A DNA stretch of 64,000 nt from an uncultured delta proteobacterium (GTDB lineage: Bacteria > Desulfobacterota > Desulfobulbia > Desulfobulbales > Desulfurivibrionaceae): assembly GCA_903869265.1 (NCBI GenBank), contig CAIPYE010000014.1:124001-188000 (forward strand), written 5' to 3'. The position numbers and the translations under genes are program-made. The number at the start of each line of letters is the position of its first letter. Position 1 is the stretch's first letter. The notes under the pieces were generated by a model. That model did not search any database, was not told the DNA's origin, and was given only the letters and a program-made list of their open reading frames with translations. Below are positions 1-11,902 of this stretch, piece by piece.

Positions 1-2
1 TG

Positions 3-131
3 ATAAAGGATGCCCGGTTTGTCAGGGATTTTTTCAGTGACAAGGGCAACGAGACACATTACTTACTATTGAGAGTAGCAATAAGGACCGGACCAGTCAA
101 CAGGAAGCGCGTTCGGCCCGTGGGCGTGTAA
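3..131 (+). CDS. possible 3' end of an upstream gene (partial)
   Basis: An open frame runs from the window edge to a TAA at 129-131, just before holA, and would encode about 42 basic residues ending in RPVGV. I do not recognise the sequence. A second frame (2-40) also stays open from the edge with a CPVC motif before its TGA, so which frame is coding cannot be settled here. Confidence 0.2.
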   Translation: MKDARFVRDFFSDKGNETHYLLLRVAIRTGPVNRKRVRPVGV

Positions 132-140
132 GGAAAAGGG

Positions 141-1544
141 ATGGCGGTTTATAAACGACAGGAAGTGCATACGCTGCTCAAGGGGGTGGAGCGAGGGGAA
201 ACCGCGCCGGTCTATCTGCTGTTTGGCGAGCGCTATCTCTGCCAGGAGATCGCCAACGATTTGGTCTGCCGCCTACTGCCCGATGAAGTCCGCCGCCAGA
301 GCAGCCTCAAGGGTATTGATGGCGACCAGGAAGAGATCGGCGCCACGGTGAACATGCTCAAAACCTACAGCCTGTTCGGTACCAGGCAGGTCATCCGGGT
401 GATGGATTCCCAAATTCTCTTTTCCAAGGTTGTGGCCAGCGTCCTCTGGGACAAGGCGCGCAAGGCGTGGGAAGGAAAAGAGCTGAAAAAGACCCTGCGT
501 TTTTTGACCCAGATGCTGGCCTTGGCCGAGCTTGTCCCGGCGGATTGGGAGAAAGAGGAGATGGCTGCCTGTGCGCCAAGCCGCTGGCAGGAGTTGTTCG
601 GCTTTGCCAAGCCCGATGAGCTTGCCTGGGTGCAAGAGGTTTGTGCGGCAAGCGATGGCACGGTTTCCGTGGCCGCGCCCAAGGCTGATGGAGCAGAGCT
701 GCTCATGGCTGCTCTGGAGACGGGGATTCCTGCGGGCAACACCCTGATTCTGGTGGCCGAAGCTGCGGATAAGCGCAAAAAGCTCTTCAAGTATCTGGAA
801 AAAAATTGCGTGGTGGTTGATCTCTCGGTGGACACCGGGGGTAGTTCCGCCGCGCGCAAGGATCAGGAGGGACTGCTCAAGGATATTGTCCAGCAAAGTC
901 TGGCCCGATTCGGCAAGAAACTGGAACCGCGGGCCTTGCCAGTGCTGCTCGAGCGGGTGGGTTTTCATCCGGTTGCCGTGGCCATGGAGGCGGAAAAACT
1001 GGCCCTCTCCGTGGGCGAGGCAGAGACCGTCACCATGGATGACCTTAACGCCATGGTCGGCCGAACCAGGGAAGAAGCCCTGTACGAGCTGAACGAGGCC
1101 TTTGGCAATCATGATTTGGCCGCCTCGCTGACCATTTCCCAGAGGTTACAGGAAAACGGGGTGCATCCCCTCATCGTGGTGGCGGGGTTGCGTAATTTCC
1201 TGCGCAAGTTGCTGCTGGTGCGGGCCATCATCGAGTACCCTGCTTTCGCCTATCCTGAAGGCATCTCCTATGCCGCTTTCCAAAAAGAGTTGTTGCCGCA
1301 ACTGCAAGAGAGCCTTGGGCCGCAGCAGAAGGCGTTGGCGGGGCACCCATTTGCCGTGTACAAAAGTTTTCAGCAGGGTGAGCGCTTTACCCTGGCAGTC
1401 TTGAACCAGGCCCGAACCGCCCTGCTTGAAGCCGAATACCGGCTGAAAGGCTCCGGTCTGCCGGAATATTTGATTCTGGAAGATTTTCTGTTCTCCGTCT
1501 TGCAGGACCCGAAGCGGGCCAGGCAAGGCGTCGTGGCCGGATAA
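141..1544 (+). CDS. holA: DNA polymerase III subunit delta
   Basis: Delta is the clamp-loader subunit that opens the beta sliding clamp in the DnaX complex. The N-terminus has the family pattern APVYLLFGERYLCQE (about residues 22-36), followed by the degenerate AAA+-like fold. The C-terminal helical domain includes GVHPLIVVAGLRNFLRKLL. At 467 residues it is longer than the usual ~340, mainly through extra sequence at about residues 100-190 within the N-terminal half. The ATG follows an AAGGAAAAGGG ribosome-binding stretch. The next gene is clpS, after a gap with no clear structure. Confidence 0.93.
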   Translation: MAVYKRQEVHTLLKGVERGETAPVYLLFGERYLCQEIANDLVCRLLPDEVRRQSSLKGIDGDQEEIGATVNMLKTYSLFGTRQVIRVMDSQILFSKVVASVLWDKARKAWEGKELKKTLRFLTQMLALAELVPADWEKEEMAACAPSRWQELFGFAKPDELAWVQEVCAASDGTVSVAAPKADGAELLMAALETGIPAGNTLILVAEAADKRKKLFKYLEKNCVVVDLSVDTGGSSAARKDQEGLLKDIVQQSLARFGKKLEPRALPVLLERVGFHPVAVAMEAEKLALSVGEAETVTMDDLNAMVGRTREEALYELNEAFGNHDLAASLTISQRLQENGVHPLIVVAGLRNFLRKLLLVRAIIEYPAFAYPEGISYAAFQKELLPQLQESLGPQQKALAGHPFAVYKSFQQGERFTLAVLNQARTALLEAEYRLKGSGLPEYLILEDFLFSVLQDPKRARQGVVAG

Positions 1545-1650
1545 GACTGGGTCATTAAAAAGATGCGCGCCGAACGTGCGGATCAAAAAAAAATGATTAT
1601 TTTTATCAAACGGAAATGACCGGAGTTGATTGGAAGGGAGCAGGGGAAGC

Positions 1651-1965
1651 ATGGGCGGTGCAGGCAGGGAGAGTGAAGGTTCGGTCGTCACCGAAAAAAA
1701 ACAGCAGACCAAGCATCCTTCCATGTACAAGGTGCTGCTGCACAATGACGACTATACCACCATGGATTTCGTGGTGATGGTGCTGGAAAAAATATTTCAT
1801 AAGAGCGGGGAAGAGGCCACCCGGATCATGCTCAATGTCCACGAGCAGGGGGTGGGGGTGGCTGGAGTGTACTCCCGCGATGTTGCGGAAACCAAGGCGA
1901 TTTTGGTGCATGACTTGGCCCGCAAGAACGAATATCCTTTAAAATGTTCTGTTGAAAAGGCGTAA
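1651..1965 (+). CDS. clpS: ATP-dependent Clp protease adaptor ClpS
   Basis: ClpS binds the ClpA N-domain and delivers N-degron substrates to ClpAP. The protein shows the core YKVLLHNDDYTTMDFVVMVL, with the N-end-rule pocket region NDDYTTMDFV, then a helix with the VHEQGVGVAGVYSRDVAE segment. I chose the ATG at 1651 (104 aa), preceded by AGGGGAA. A TTG at 1630 would add seven residues. The N-terminal ~30 residues are a low-complexity tail, as is common in ClpS. clpA starts 24 bases downstream, so the two are almost certainly co-transcribed. Confidence 0.95.
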   Translation: MGGAGRESEGSVVTEKKQQTKHPSMYKVLLHNDDYTTMDFVVMVLEKIFHKSGEEATRIMLNVHEQGVGVAGVYSRDVAETKAILVHDLARKNEYPLKCSVEKA

Positions 1966-1989
1966 CGGGTTTCCCGGGAGGAGCGCGAG

Positions 1990-4293
1990 ATGATAAATGC
2001 AAAATTGGAAATAGCCCTGGTGCGTGCCATCCGGGAGGCAAAGATTCGCAGGCACGAACATGTCACGGTGGAGCATATCCTGTACGGCCTGTTGGATGAC
2101 GAGCTGGCCGCCCGAGCCATTGTGGTCTGCGGCGGCGATCCCGAGGGCATGAAGAAAAGGCTGGAGGAATTTTTTGCCTCCAACCTGCCCATGGTCAAGG
2201 AAGGCATTCCCCACGACCCCATCCAGACCCTCGGCTTCAATCGGGTGTTGCAGCGGGCCATCGCCCATGTGCAGAGCTGCGGCAAAAAAGAGGTGGATGC
2301 CGGGGATGTGCTTGCCGCCATTTTTGCCGAGGCAGAATCTTTTGCCGTGTACTTCCTCCATTCCGAAGGGATCAGCAAGCTTGACGTGACGGAATATCTC
2401 TCCCATGGCCTTGAAAAAGAGGAAAAGGTCCAGGAGGAAAAGAAACCGGACGAGAAGAGCACAGAAAAAACCAAGGAAAACGAGGCGCTGGAAAAATACA
2501 CCGTCAACTTCAGCGAGCGGGCGGCCCAGGGGTTGATTGATCCTCTGATCGGCCGAACCACAGAATTGAAGCGGGTGATGCAGACCCTGTGCCGCCGGCG
2601 CAAAAACAATCCGTTGCTGGTGGGCGAGCCGGGCGTAGGGAAAACCGCCATTGCCGAAGGGCTTGCCCTCCAGGTGCATGAAGGCAAGGTGCCGGATCTG
2701 TTGCAGGGGGTGGAGATTCGCCTCCTCGACATGGGGGGGCTGCTTTCCGGCACCAAGTACCGGGGCGACTTTGAGCAGCGGCTCAAGGCGGTTATTTCCG
2801 CGGTGGAAAAGGAGCCCCACATCATCCTCTTCATCGACGAGATCCATACCATTGTCGGGGCCGGAGCAACCAGCGGCGGCAGCATGGATGCTTCCAATCT
2901 GCTCAAGCCCGCCCTCCAGGCTGGGACGCTGCGCTGCATCGGTTCGACGACCTATGAAGAATACAAGAACTACATCGAAAAGGACCGCGCCCTGTCCCGG
3001 CGCTTTCAGAAGATCGACATCGAGGAGCCCAGCGTGGCCGAAACCTACGCCATTCTGCAAGGGTTGCTGCCCCGTTACGAGGAGCATCACTCCATCACCT
3101 ACTCGACTGCGGCGGTGAAGGCCACGGCGGAGCTGGCCAGCCGGTACATCTCCGACCGGTTTTTGCCGGACAAGGCCATTGATGTGCTGGACGAGATCGG
3201 CGCTGCCTTTCGTCTTGCCGCACACCCAACAGACAAGCGGCGGACGGTGACGGTGCGCGATGTGGAAAAGGTGGTCTCCCGCCTGGCCCGGATTCCGGCC
3301 AGAAGCCTCAGCGGCTCCGATCTGACCCATCTCAAGGAGCTGGACAAGGTTTTGCAGAAGAACATCTTTGGTCAGGATCAGGCGATCAACGCTTTGGTCA
3401 CGGCGGTGAAGCGTTCTCGGGCCGGGCTGAAGCAAACGGAAGGCCCCACCGGCTCCTTCCTCTTTGCCGGACCCACCGGGGTCGGCAAGACCGAGGTCGC
3501 CAAGCAGCTGGCCGCCGCCATGTCCGTGCATTTTGAGCGCTTCGACATGAGCGAGTACATGGAAAAACATGCGGTTTCCCGGCTTATCGGCGCGCCTCCC
3601 GGCTATGTGGGTTTTGACCAGGGCGGGCTTTTGACCGACGCCATCCGCAAGCATCCGTACAGCGTGCTTCTGCTCGACGAGATTGAAAAGGCCCATCCGG
3701 ACCTGTTCAGCATCCTGCTCCAGGTCATGGATCACTCGACTCTCACGGACAATGCCGGACGCAAGGCGGATTTCCGCAATGTAATCCTGATCATGACCAC
3801 CAACGCCGGAGCCCGGGAGCTGAGCGAGCGGACCATCGGTTTTACCGGGGATAGCAGGGGGAGAAACGACCGCGCCTTGAAAAATCTTTTCTCCCCTGAG
3901 TTCAGAAACCGGCTGGACGCGACCATCACCTTCAACCCGCTGGATGGTGTGCTCATGGAACGGATCGTGGACAAGATGATCACGGAGCTGCAAGGGCAAC
4001 TGGCCGAGCGGAAGGTAACGGTCAGCCTCAGCCCTGCGGCCCGGACCTGGCTGGCCACCAAAGGCTATGAGCCGGAATTCGGCGCGCGTCCGCTCCGGCG
4101 CCTTATCCTGCAAGAGGTGGGGGATGCCCTGACCGAAGAGCTGCTCTTTGGCCGACTGGTCAAGGGGGGCAAAGTGCAGATAGGGGTCAAGGGTAACAAA
4201 CTGACCTATCTGTACGAGGGCAGAGGCAGGGAAGTGAAACAGGAGAAACCCCAAAAGGCTGCCAAGCGAAAATCAGGAGCCGTTACGAAATAA
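1990..4293 (+). CDS. clpA: ATP-dependent Clp protease ATP-binding subunit ClpA
   Basis: This is the AAA+ unfoldase that feeds substrates to ClpP. The order is an N-terminal double Clp repeat (about 1-145), a charged K/E linker (about 140-170), then AAA-1 with Walker A GEPGVGKT (about 212-219) and Walker B ILFIDE. AAA-2 has Walker A GPTGVGKT (about 494-501) and Walker B LLLDE, with an IGF tripeptide at about 616 as ClpP-docking loop. The length of 767 aa matches ClpA, and the lack of a coiled-coil M-domain excludes ClpB. A GGGAGGAGCG ribosome-binding site precedes the ATG. The last codons overlap a repeat motif found again near 35.9 kb. Confidence 0.97.
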   Translation: MINAKLEIALVRAIREAKIRRHEHVTVEHILYGLLDDELAARAIVVCGGDPEGMKKRLEEFFASNLPMVKEGIPHDPIQTLGFNRVLQRAIAHVQSCGKKEVDAGDVLAAIFAEAESFAVYFLHSEGISKLDVTEYLSHGLEKEEKVQEEKKPDEKSTEKTKENEALEKYTVNFSERAAQGLIDPLIGRTTELKRVMQTLCRRRKNNPLLVGEPGVGKTAIAEGLALQVHEGKVPDLLQGVEIRLLDMGGLLSGTKYRGDFEQRLKAVISAVEKEPHIILFIDEIHTIVGAGATSGGSMDASNLLKPALQAGTLRCIGSTTYEEYKNYIEKDRALSRRFQKIDIEEPSVAETYAILQGLLPRYEEHHSITYSTAAVKATAELASRYISDRFLPDKAIDVLDEIGAAFRLAAHPTDKRRTVTVRDVEKVVSRLARIPARSLSGSDLTHLKELDKVLQKNIFGQDQAINALVTAVKRSRAGLKQTEGPTGSFLFAGPTGVGKTEVAKQLAAAMSVHFERFDMSEYMEKHAVSRLIGAPPGYVGFDQGGLLTDAIRKHPYSVLLLDEIEKAHPDLFSILLQVMDHSTLTDNAGRKADFRNVILIMTTNAGARELSERTIGFTGDSRGRNDRALKNLFSPEFRNRLDATITFNPLDGVLMERIVDKMITELQGQLAERKVTVSLSPAARTWLATKGYEPEFGARPLRRLILQEVGDALTEELLFGRLVKGGKVQIGVKGNKLTYLYEGRGREVKQEKPQKAAKRKSGAVTK

Positions 4294-4325
4294 CCTCTGC
4301 TTTCTTTATCCTTTTGTTACGGCTC
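4275..4325. repeat. imperfect inverted repeat, copy of a dispersed motif
   Basis: AGGAGCCGTTACGAAAT (4275-4291) overlaps the clpA stop codon. The arm GAGCCGTTAC (4278-4287) can pair, with one mismatch, with GTTACGGCTC (4316-4325). The same arm, differing by one base, occurs at 35883-35899, where an opposing arm lies 32 bases downstream. Confidence 0.5.
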
Positions 4326-4497
4326 GTTATGCCGTTCTGGTCATCCAAATGGCGACATTATTTTATTATTATAACGGCTAATACGAACTTTTTTTCAGGG
4401 AAGTTGTCTTGAAAAAAGGTTGGCGCACTGCAGAAAGGCTGCGGTGCGCTGTTTTCATATTCCAGAAAGAACGAGCAGAGGGAGGAGCGTTGAGCGT

Positions 4498-5406
4498 ATG
4501 GGCGATGCATTGAAGTGGCGTAATGTTCTGGCGGGTGGCTTGTGTCTGGTGGCGCTTGTTGCCTGTAATAAGCAAAAGCCGGAAACCAAGGCTGTTGAGC
4601 AGCCTACGGCTGGGGCGGAAGGCGGAATCCAGCAGCCGGGCAACTCTGTTGGCTCGATCAAGGGAAAGGCCAAGGAGGTTCTCTCCGGCGGAGGGTTCAC
4701 CTATGTGCTTATTGGTGCGGAAAAGGGAGATACCTGGGTGGCGGTGCCGCAGACCAAGGTTGAGATGGGCGAGGAGTGCAGCGTTATCGGGGCCGGAGGA
4801 CAGGTCATGCAGAATTTCCCCAGCAAGAGCCTGAACCGTAACTTTGCCGAGATTGTTTTTGCCCCAGGCATTGAAGGGAAAAAAGCGGAGATGGGCGAGG
4901 CCCATGGTGGAGAAGTTGCAGGTGCCCCTGCCGCTGCTCCTGCCGGGAAATCTGCCGCGCCTGCTGGTGCTTTTGGTGCAGCCATGCAGAAGGAAGGCGG
5001 CGGTGCCCCAACCGCTTCTGCGCCAGCAGCCTCTGGCGAAACGGCCCCTGGCAGCGGCAAGGCCGTGGTGCCTTTTGTGGAATTGAAGATTGCCAAGGCC
5101 AGTGGCGAGAATGGCTGCACCGTTGCGGATGTTTTTAGCAAAGCTGCAAGCCTGAATGGCAAGAAGGTGAAGATCAAGGGGCAGGTGGTCAAGGTTTCTC
5201 CCCAGATCATGGGGAAAAATTGGCTGCACATACAGGATGGCACCGGCGATCCCTTGAAGAATACCCATGATCTGGTGGTCACCACGATGGGCAAGGCGGA
5301 AAAGGGCGATATCGTCACGGTGGAAGGCGTGCTTGCCGCGGATAAGGATTTCGGCGCCGGGTACAAGTATGCGGTCATTGTTGAAGACGTGGCCATCACC
5401 CGCTAA
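4498..5406 (+). CDS. predicted lipoprotein with OB-fold-like domains
   Basis: The ATG at 4498 gives 302 aa with a signal peptide ending in the lipobox LVAC, so the mature protein probably begins CNKQKPE and is lipid-anchored in the periplasm. An N-terminal beta-rich segment (GKAKEVLSGGGFTYVLI) resembles a small OB-like domain. An Ala/Gly/Pro-rich linker leads to a C-terminal OB-fold domain (GKKVKIKGQVVKVS..NWLHIQDGTGD..VTVEGVL) of the NrfJ/DNA-binding-like type. Ligand and role are unknown. GGAGG lies 12 bases before the ATG. The neighbour panE follows within 10 bases but is functionally unrelated. Confidence 0.75.
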   Translation: MGDALKWRNVLAGGLCLVALVACNKQKPETKAVEQPTAGAEGGIQQPGNSVGSIKGKAKEVLSGGGFTYVLIGAEKGDTWVAVPQTKVEMGEECSVIGAGGQVMQNFPSKSLNRNFAEIVFAPGIEGKKAEMGEAHGGEVAGAPAAAPAGKSAAPAGAFGAAMQKEGGGAPTASAPAASGETAPGSGKAVVPFVELKIAKASGENGCTVADVFSKAASLNGKKVKIKGQVVKVSPQIMGKNWLHIQDGTGDPLKNTHDLVVTTMGKAEKGDIVTVEGVLAADKDFGAGYKYAVIVEDVAITR

Positions 5407-5415
5407 TCGCCAAGC

Positions 5416-6363
5416 ATGCGGGATTCCTCCCCCAAGAGGGTAGCCATAGTCGGTCCGGGCGCCTTGGGCTGCCTGCTGGCGGCTACCCTCTGCCGGATAC
5501 ATGAAAAAATCTGGGTGCTGGACCATGACAGCCAACGGGCTGCCTTGCTCCAGCACTCTGGTCTTACCCTTGAGTGCGCCGACCATCTCGAGCATTTTTC
5601 CATCCAGGCCACTGCCGATGCCCAGGAAATCGGGCCGGTGGACCTGGTCCTGCTCTGCGTCAAATCCCCGGCCCTTGGCCACACCCTCTCTTCCCTTCCC
5701 CCTCTGCTTAGGAAAAACACCCTGCTGCTTGCCTGGCAAAACGGCATCGGCCATCTGCCGGTCCTGCTCGGGGCAGAGCTTCCCGGTGCTTTGGCCCTGG
5801 CGGTTACCTCCCTGGGTGCGCATCTGGTGGGGGTGGGGCAGGTGCGGTTCGGTGGCGCGGGCGCAACCAGTTTGGGCTTTCTTGGCGCCCCCCCGCAATG
5901 GGCGGAATTGGCCTTGCTGGAGGCTGCGGAAGTTTTTCAAGCGGTAGGCCTGGAGGTGGGGGTTGAGGCCGACATCCTGGTTCAGGTCTGGAACAAGCTC
6001 CTGGTTAATGTGGGGATCAACGCCCTCACTGCCATCCATAACTGTGAAAACGGTGGATTGTTGAAAAATGGCGAGGCGCTTGCATTGCTGCAGGCGGCCG
6101 TGTTGGAGGCAGCCAGCGTCGCCCAAGCCAAAGGGATTGCCATTGCCCCTGAGCCGGTGGCCCGAACCATCGCGGTCTGCCAAGCCACGGCGTCCAATAT
6201 TTCCTCCATGCTCCAGGATGTGCGGGCTAACAGGCAAACCGAAATCGAGGCCATCAACGGCGCCGTGCTGGAAGAGGCCCGGCGGCTGGGGATCCCGGCC
6301 CCGGTCAACGCGGAGCTTTTTAACGCGGTAAAGTGTTTGGAAAAAGGGTATCTGGTGGGATAA
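5416..6363 (+). CDS. panE: 2-dehydropantoate 2-reductase
   Basis: This is ketopantoate reductase, the NADPH-dependent step to pantoate in CoA biosynthesis. The N-terminal Rossmann motif RVAIVGPGALG (about 8-18) binds NADP. The ApbA C-terminal domain carries WNKLLVNVGINALTA with the catalytic lysine, and later EIEAINGAV. Length 315 aa is normal. The start is 9 bases after the preceding lipoprotein stop, so the two may be co-transcribed. Confidence 0.92.
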   Translation: MRDSSPKRVAIVGPGALGCLLAATLCRIHEKIWVLDHDSQRAALLQHSGLTLECADHLEHFSIQATADAQEIGPVDLVLLCVKSPALGHTLSSLPPLLRKNTLLLAWQNGIGHLPVLLGAELPGALALAVTSLGAHLVGVGQVRFGGAGATSLGFLGAPPQWAELALLEAAEVFQAVGLEVGVEADILVQVWNKLLVNVGINALTAIHNCENGGLLKNGEALALLQAAVLEAASVAQAKGIAIAPEPVARTIAVCQATASNISSMLQDVRANRQTEIEAINGAVLEEARRLGIPAPVNAELFNAVKCLEKGYLVG

Positions 6364-6399
6364 AGGTCGTCTTTTGCACTGCTTTTGTCGTGATTCTCC

Positions 6400-6427
6400 T
6401 TGACAACTTCCTGTATTTTAATAAAAA
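6400..6427 (+). promoter_or_regulatory. sigma-70-type promoter for metK
   Basis: A perfect TTGACA (6400-6405) is followed after 16 bases by TAAAAA (6422-6427). It lies about 60 bases before the metK ATG. The leader is too short and lacks the pairing expected of a SAM riboswitch. Confidence 0.5.
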
Positions 6428-6489
6428 TGTTAAGTTTCGTGGCTGCCGTGCAGTCTGTTTCTTTTCACCGAAAATCATGAGGAGTTGGA

Positions 6490-9169
<2,680 letters not shown>

Positions 9170-9193
9170 GAAGTCATCACTTTTTTTACAATC

Positions 9194-9229
9194 AAAATGG
9201 CGCCTCCCAACTGGGAAGGCGCCATTTTT
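9194..9229 (+). terminator. rho-independent terminator of metK-ahcY
   Basis: AAAATGGCGCC and GGCGCCATTTTT form a long stem closed over TCCCAACTGGGAA, which itself can pair (TCCC/GGGA). A T-run follows. It sits 24 bases after the ahcY stop. Confidence 0.9.
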
Positions 9230-9268
9230 GTTTCTGATTATTTAGAAATTTCTGCCGCGAAAGGAAAA

Positions 9269-9663
9269 TGTTTTGCCTTTCTGTTCATTTCTTTGCTTGC
9301 CCAAAGAAACGAACCAAAGAAAGGGCCCCCTGTGTCCCTTGTCCCGCCGGTGGCGGGATGCCCTGTGCTCCTCGATGCTGCCGGGGCTTTGCAAACTCGC
9401 TACGCTCAAACAGTGCAAATCCCCTTTTCGGCAGCCTCTCCGGTGCTCGGCTGCGTGCCAATGGGATTTTCCCCTCCCCCATTTGTCCTGCCGCGCCTCG
9501 CAGGCGGGGGCGGAAAAGACGCGGGAACTGTTTGAGGGCGAAGCCCGAGTTTTTCCGCGTCCCGCCCTCGGCGAGAAGTAAGGGCAGCCCGCAGGGCCAG
9601 GACTGGCTGGGGTGCCTTTTTCTTGTTTCTTCTTTTGGGCACGCAAAAGAAGAAAGGAAAACA
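9269..9663. mobile_element. MITE-like non-coding element with terminal inverted repeats
   Basis: The two ends are imperfect inverted repeats of about 50 bases. Left reads TGTTTTGCCTTTCT and then a hairpin with TTTCTTTG/CAAAGAAA arms (9288-9309). Right, reversed, reads TGTTTTCCTTTCT and then a hairpin with perfect 12-bp arms TTTCTTCTTTTG/CAAAAGAAGAAA (9626-9655). Inside are further inverted pairs, such as CTCAAACAGT (9405-9414) with ACTGTTTGAG (9527-9536). Several long frames exist on both strands but none looks like a protein. I recall similar sequences as an unnamed repeat in many proteobacteria. No transposase is present. Confidence 0.65.
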
Positions 9664-9702
9664 CCGCCAGACAATGCGAGGGCCGGTTCAATCTTGGTTG
9701 GG

Positions 9703-10386
9703 CTATGATCGCGATATCTGAAGCCACTGGGCAAAGGTCTGGCCGTTGACCTCTTGAGCAAGCAACCCTTGGAGGAGCGGTTCGACCAGGGCGCGTTCGT
9801 CCGGGGCGATGAGGAAGCCGGGGATGGGTGCTGTTGGTTCTCCGCAGTTCTCAGTCTCGGTGTTCAGTCCTGCCAGCAGTTCCACCATGGTGCCCCAGCA
9901 CCCGTTGTTATCCAGATGCTCGATGTATTGCAGCAGGGCGGTCGCCCCGGCGAGATAGCCCGGCGGCATATCCGCCACGCCGCTGGCAGCGCAGGGATCC
10001 AGGGAGGCAAAGAGTCGGCAGCCAAAGGGCCGCGCCGGGTATATGGAACAGCTTTCCTCCTTGAGAAACGGGCAGGGGCGCAGATCCCAATTTTCTGCTT
10101 CTTCCACGGACTCGCCTCGGAGATGGGCGGCGACAAAGGCGTTGGTGGTGCACTGTGCCATCCGGTTTGCCGTGGGTTGAAATGCAGGCGCAGCCAGTTC
10201 GGAGAGGCGACCGGCCTCGGCCAGAAAGGCAATAATCTCATCCCCTTCCAGGCTGGTCATGGTGACACTCCGGGTGCAGCAGGTGGCGCACCCCTTGCCG
10301 CAGGCAAAGGTGAAGGTGCCAGCCCACTGGGCAAAGGCGTCATAGAGCGTGGCCAGCAGCAGACGCTGGGTCGGGCGGGGAATCAT
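9703..10386 (-). CDS. YkgJ-family cysteine-cluster protein
   Basis: 227 aa with the Cys pattern of the YkgJ/zinc- or iron-chelating family: CGKGCATCC near residue 29, then CPFLKEESCSIYPARPFGCRLF about 75 residues later. The remainder is helical and not recognised. These proteins are thought to bind a metal cluster, but their function is unknown. It lies 9 bases downstream of birA on the same strand and is probably co-transcribed with wrbA and birA. Confidence 0.75.
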   Translation of the reverse strand: MIPRPTQRLLLATLYDAFAQWAGTFTFACGKGCATCCTRSVTMTSLEGDEIIAFLAEAGRLSELAAPAFQPTANRMAQCTTNAFVAAHLRGESVEEAENWDLRPCPFLKEESCSIYPARPFGCRLFASLDPCAASGVADMPPGYLAGATALLQYIEHLDNNGCWGTMVELLAGLNTETENCGEPTAPIPGFLIAPDERALVEPLLQGLLAQEVNGQTFAQWLQISRS

Positions 10387-10395
10387 GGCAGATAT

Positions 10396-11217
10396 TTACT
10401 CCTGCGCCAGGGTGATGTCCCCGGAGATAACGGAATGGACCTGGCCCAAGGCATCCCGGATATGGAGGAACCCCTCTTCGTCCGGGCCAAGGGAGATGCC
10501 GGTGACGATGCGGCCCTGGGTGTTCACCCAGGAGACCTGCAGGCCGGCGTGGATATCCCGTTGCCGCCATTCGGCCAGGATGGTGGGAAAATCCCCCTGT
10601 TCCAGCCGGGCCACCACGAGGTCCAGCTCGGCAAGAATGGCAGCGAGCAGGGGGCCGCGTTCGTAGGTGACGCCGATTTCTGCCAGCAGCGAGGTGGCCT
10701 TGGCGCGCAGCTCGCCCGCAAATGCCTCCGGTGGGGTGTTCACGTTGAGGCCGATGCCGATCACCACTGCGGTCTGCCCGGCTCCTGCCACGGCTTGGGT
10801 TTCCGTGAGGATGCCGCCGCATTTTTTGCCGTGCAGAAAAAGATCGTTGGGCCATTTCAGTCCAGGCTGGCAACGGGTGTGGTTTTCCAGCCCCTTGCAC
10901 AGGGCAAGACCAGCGGCCAGGGTGAGCTTGGGGAAATCCGCAGGGGAAAGCCGCGGGCGCAGAATCAGCGAGAAATAGAGGCCGGTACCGGGCGGCGAAA
11001 GCCAGGCCCGGCCTTCAAGGCGGCCCCGGCCTGCGCTCTGGCTGTCGGCCACGACCAAGGTGCCAGCATCCGCCCCGGTGTTGCTCAGGGCCAGGGCGAG
11101 ATCGTTGGTTGAGCCGGTGTCGGTGAAAAAATGCACCGGGTGCCGGTTAAGCTCGCCGGTAAGGATCATGGTTTGCCACAGGTTGTCAGGCATAATGTCT
11201 TGGATTGTGGTGCTCAA
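10396..11217 (-). CDS. birA: biotin--[acetyl-CoA-carboxylase] ligase
   Basis: BirA attaches biotin to the carboxyl-carrier protein of acetyl-CoA carboxylase. The catalytic domain shows GSTNDLA, the biotinyl-AMP loop [17 protein letters not shown] and the C-terminal SH3-like domain with [17 protein letters not shown]. There is no N-terminal helix-turn-helix, so it should not act as a repressor. The start is uncertain. The TTG at 11217 overlaps the wrbA stop in TTGA and suggests translational coupling, while an ATG lies at 11193. Confidence 0.92.
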   Translation of the reverse strand: MSTTIQDIMPDNLWQTMILTGELNRHPVHFFTDTGSTNDLALALSNTGADAGTLVVADSQSAGRGRLEGRAWLSPPGTGLYFSLILRPRLSPADFPKLTLAAGLALCKGLENHTRCQPGLKWPNDLFLHGKKCGGILTETQAVAGAGQTAVVIGIGLNVNTPPEAFAGELRAKATSLLAEIGVTYERGPLLAAILAELDLVVARLEQGDFPTILAEWRQRDIHAGLQVSWVNTQGRIVTGISLGPDEEGFLHIRDALGQVHSVISGDITLAQE

Positions 11218-11825
11218 GCCGCCAGCTTTTTGGCGATCTTGGCAACGTGTTGGCCCTGGAATCGTGCGCCTGCAAGCTCATTTTCACTGGGGGTACGGCT
11301 TCCGTCACCCCCTGCGATGGTGGAGGCGCCATAGGGGGAACAACCGCTGATCTCAGCCGATGTCATCTGGCCTTGGAAGGTGTAGGGCAGGCCGACGATG
11401 ACCATGCCTTGATGGAGCAGGGTGTTGTGGAAACTCAGGATCGTGGATTCCTGTCCGCCGTGCTGGGTATTGGAACTGGTGAACACGCTGCCCGGTTTGC
11501 CGACCAGGGCACCGTTTAGCCACAGACTTCCAGTGGCATCAAGGAACTGCCGCATTTGCCCGCACATGTTGCCAAAGCGGGTGGGGGTGCCGAAGATGAT
11601 CGCATCGGCTGCTCCCAGTTCTTCCACCGTGCAAATGGGTACTTGAGTTTGTTGCTTCTGCGCTCCTGCCGCGCCCATCTTCTCTAAAACTGTCTCGGGG
11701 AGTGTTTCCGGGACACGCCGCAGGTCGACGCTAACGCCCTCGACTAAGCGAACTCCTTCCGCGACAGCCTGCGCCATCTTGTAGATGTGTCCGTACATTG
11801 AGTAATAGACGATGAGTACCTTCAT
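11214..11825 (-). CDS. wrbA: WrbA-type NAD(P)H:quinone oxidoreductase
   Basis: This is a flavodoxin-fold FMN enzyme that reduces quinones by two electrons. The start [19 protein letters not shown] is the FMN phosphate loop, and [18 protein letters not shown] and [18 protein letters not shown] are WrbA signatures. The ATG at 11825 is preceded by GGAGG at ideal spacing (203 aa). An in-frame ATG upstream would add 14 unrelated residues. It overlaps the birA start. Confidence 0.94.
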   Translation of the reverse strand: MKVLIVYYSMYGHIYKMAQAVAEGVRLVEGVSVDLRRVPETLPETVLEKMGAAGAQKQQTQVPICTVEELGAADAIIFGTPTRFGNMCGQMRQFLDATGSLWLNGALVGKPGSVFTSSNTQHGGQESTILSFHNTLLHQGMVIVGLPYTFQGQMTSAEISGCSPYGASTIAGGDGSRTPSENELAGARFQGQHVAKIAKKLAA

Positions 11826-11902
11826 GGTGACCTCCTTTGTGCGTTGTGCAGCGTCTCCGATTGACATGGTTTAGACATTTGGAAGGGCGCTCCGGGAAAC
11901 CA

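Noticed and set aside
1797-4254. Long minus-strand frames of 380 and 771 codons
   Set aside because: They are antisense to clpS-clpA and show no domain; they are mirror frames of a GC-rich gene.
6364-6489. SAM riboswitch before metK
   Set aside because: The 126-base gap is mostly promoter; no conserved SAM-I/II core or pairing pattern was found.
9242-9761. Overlapping frames of 78-161 codons on both strands
   Set aside because: They overlap each other and lie in the MITE-like repeat with nested inverted repeats, with no protein signature in any frame.
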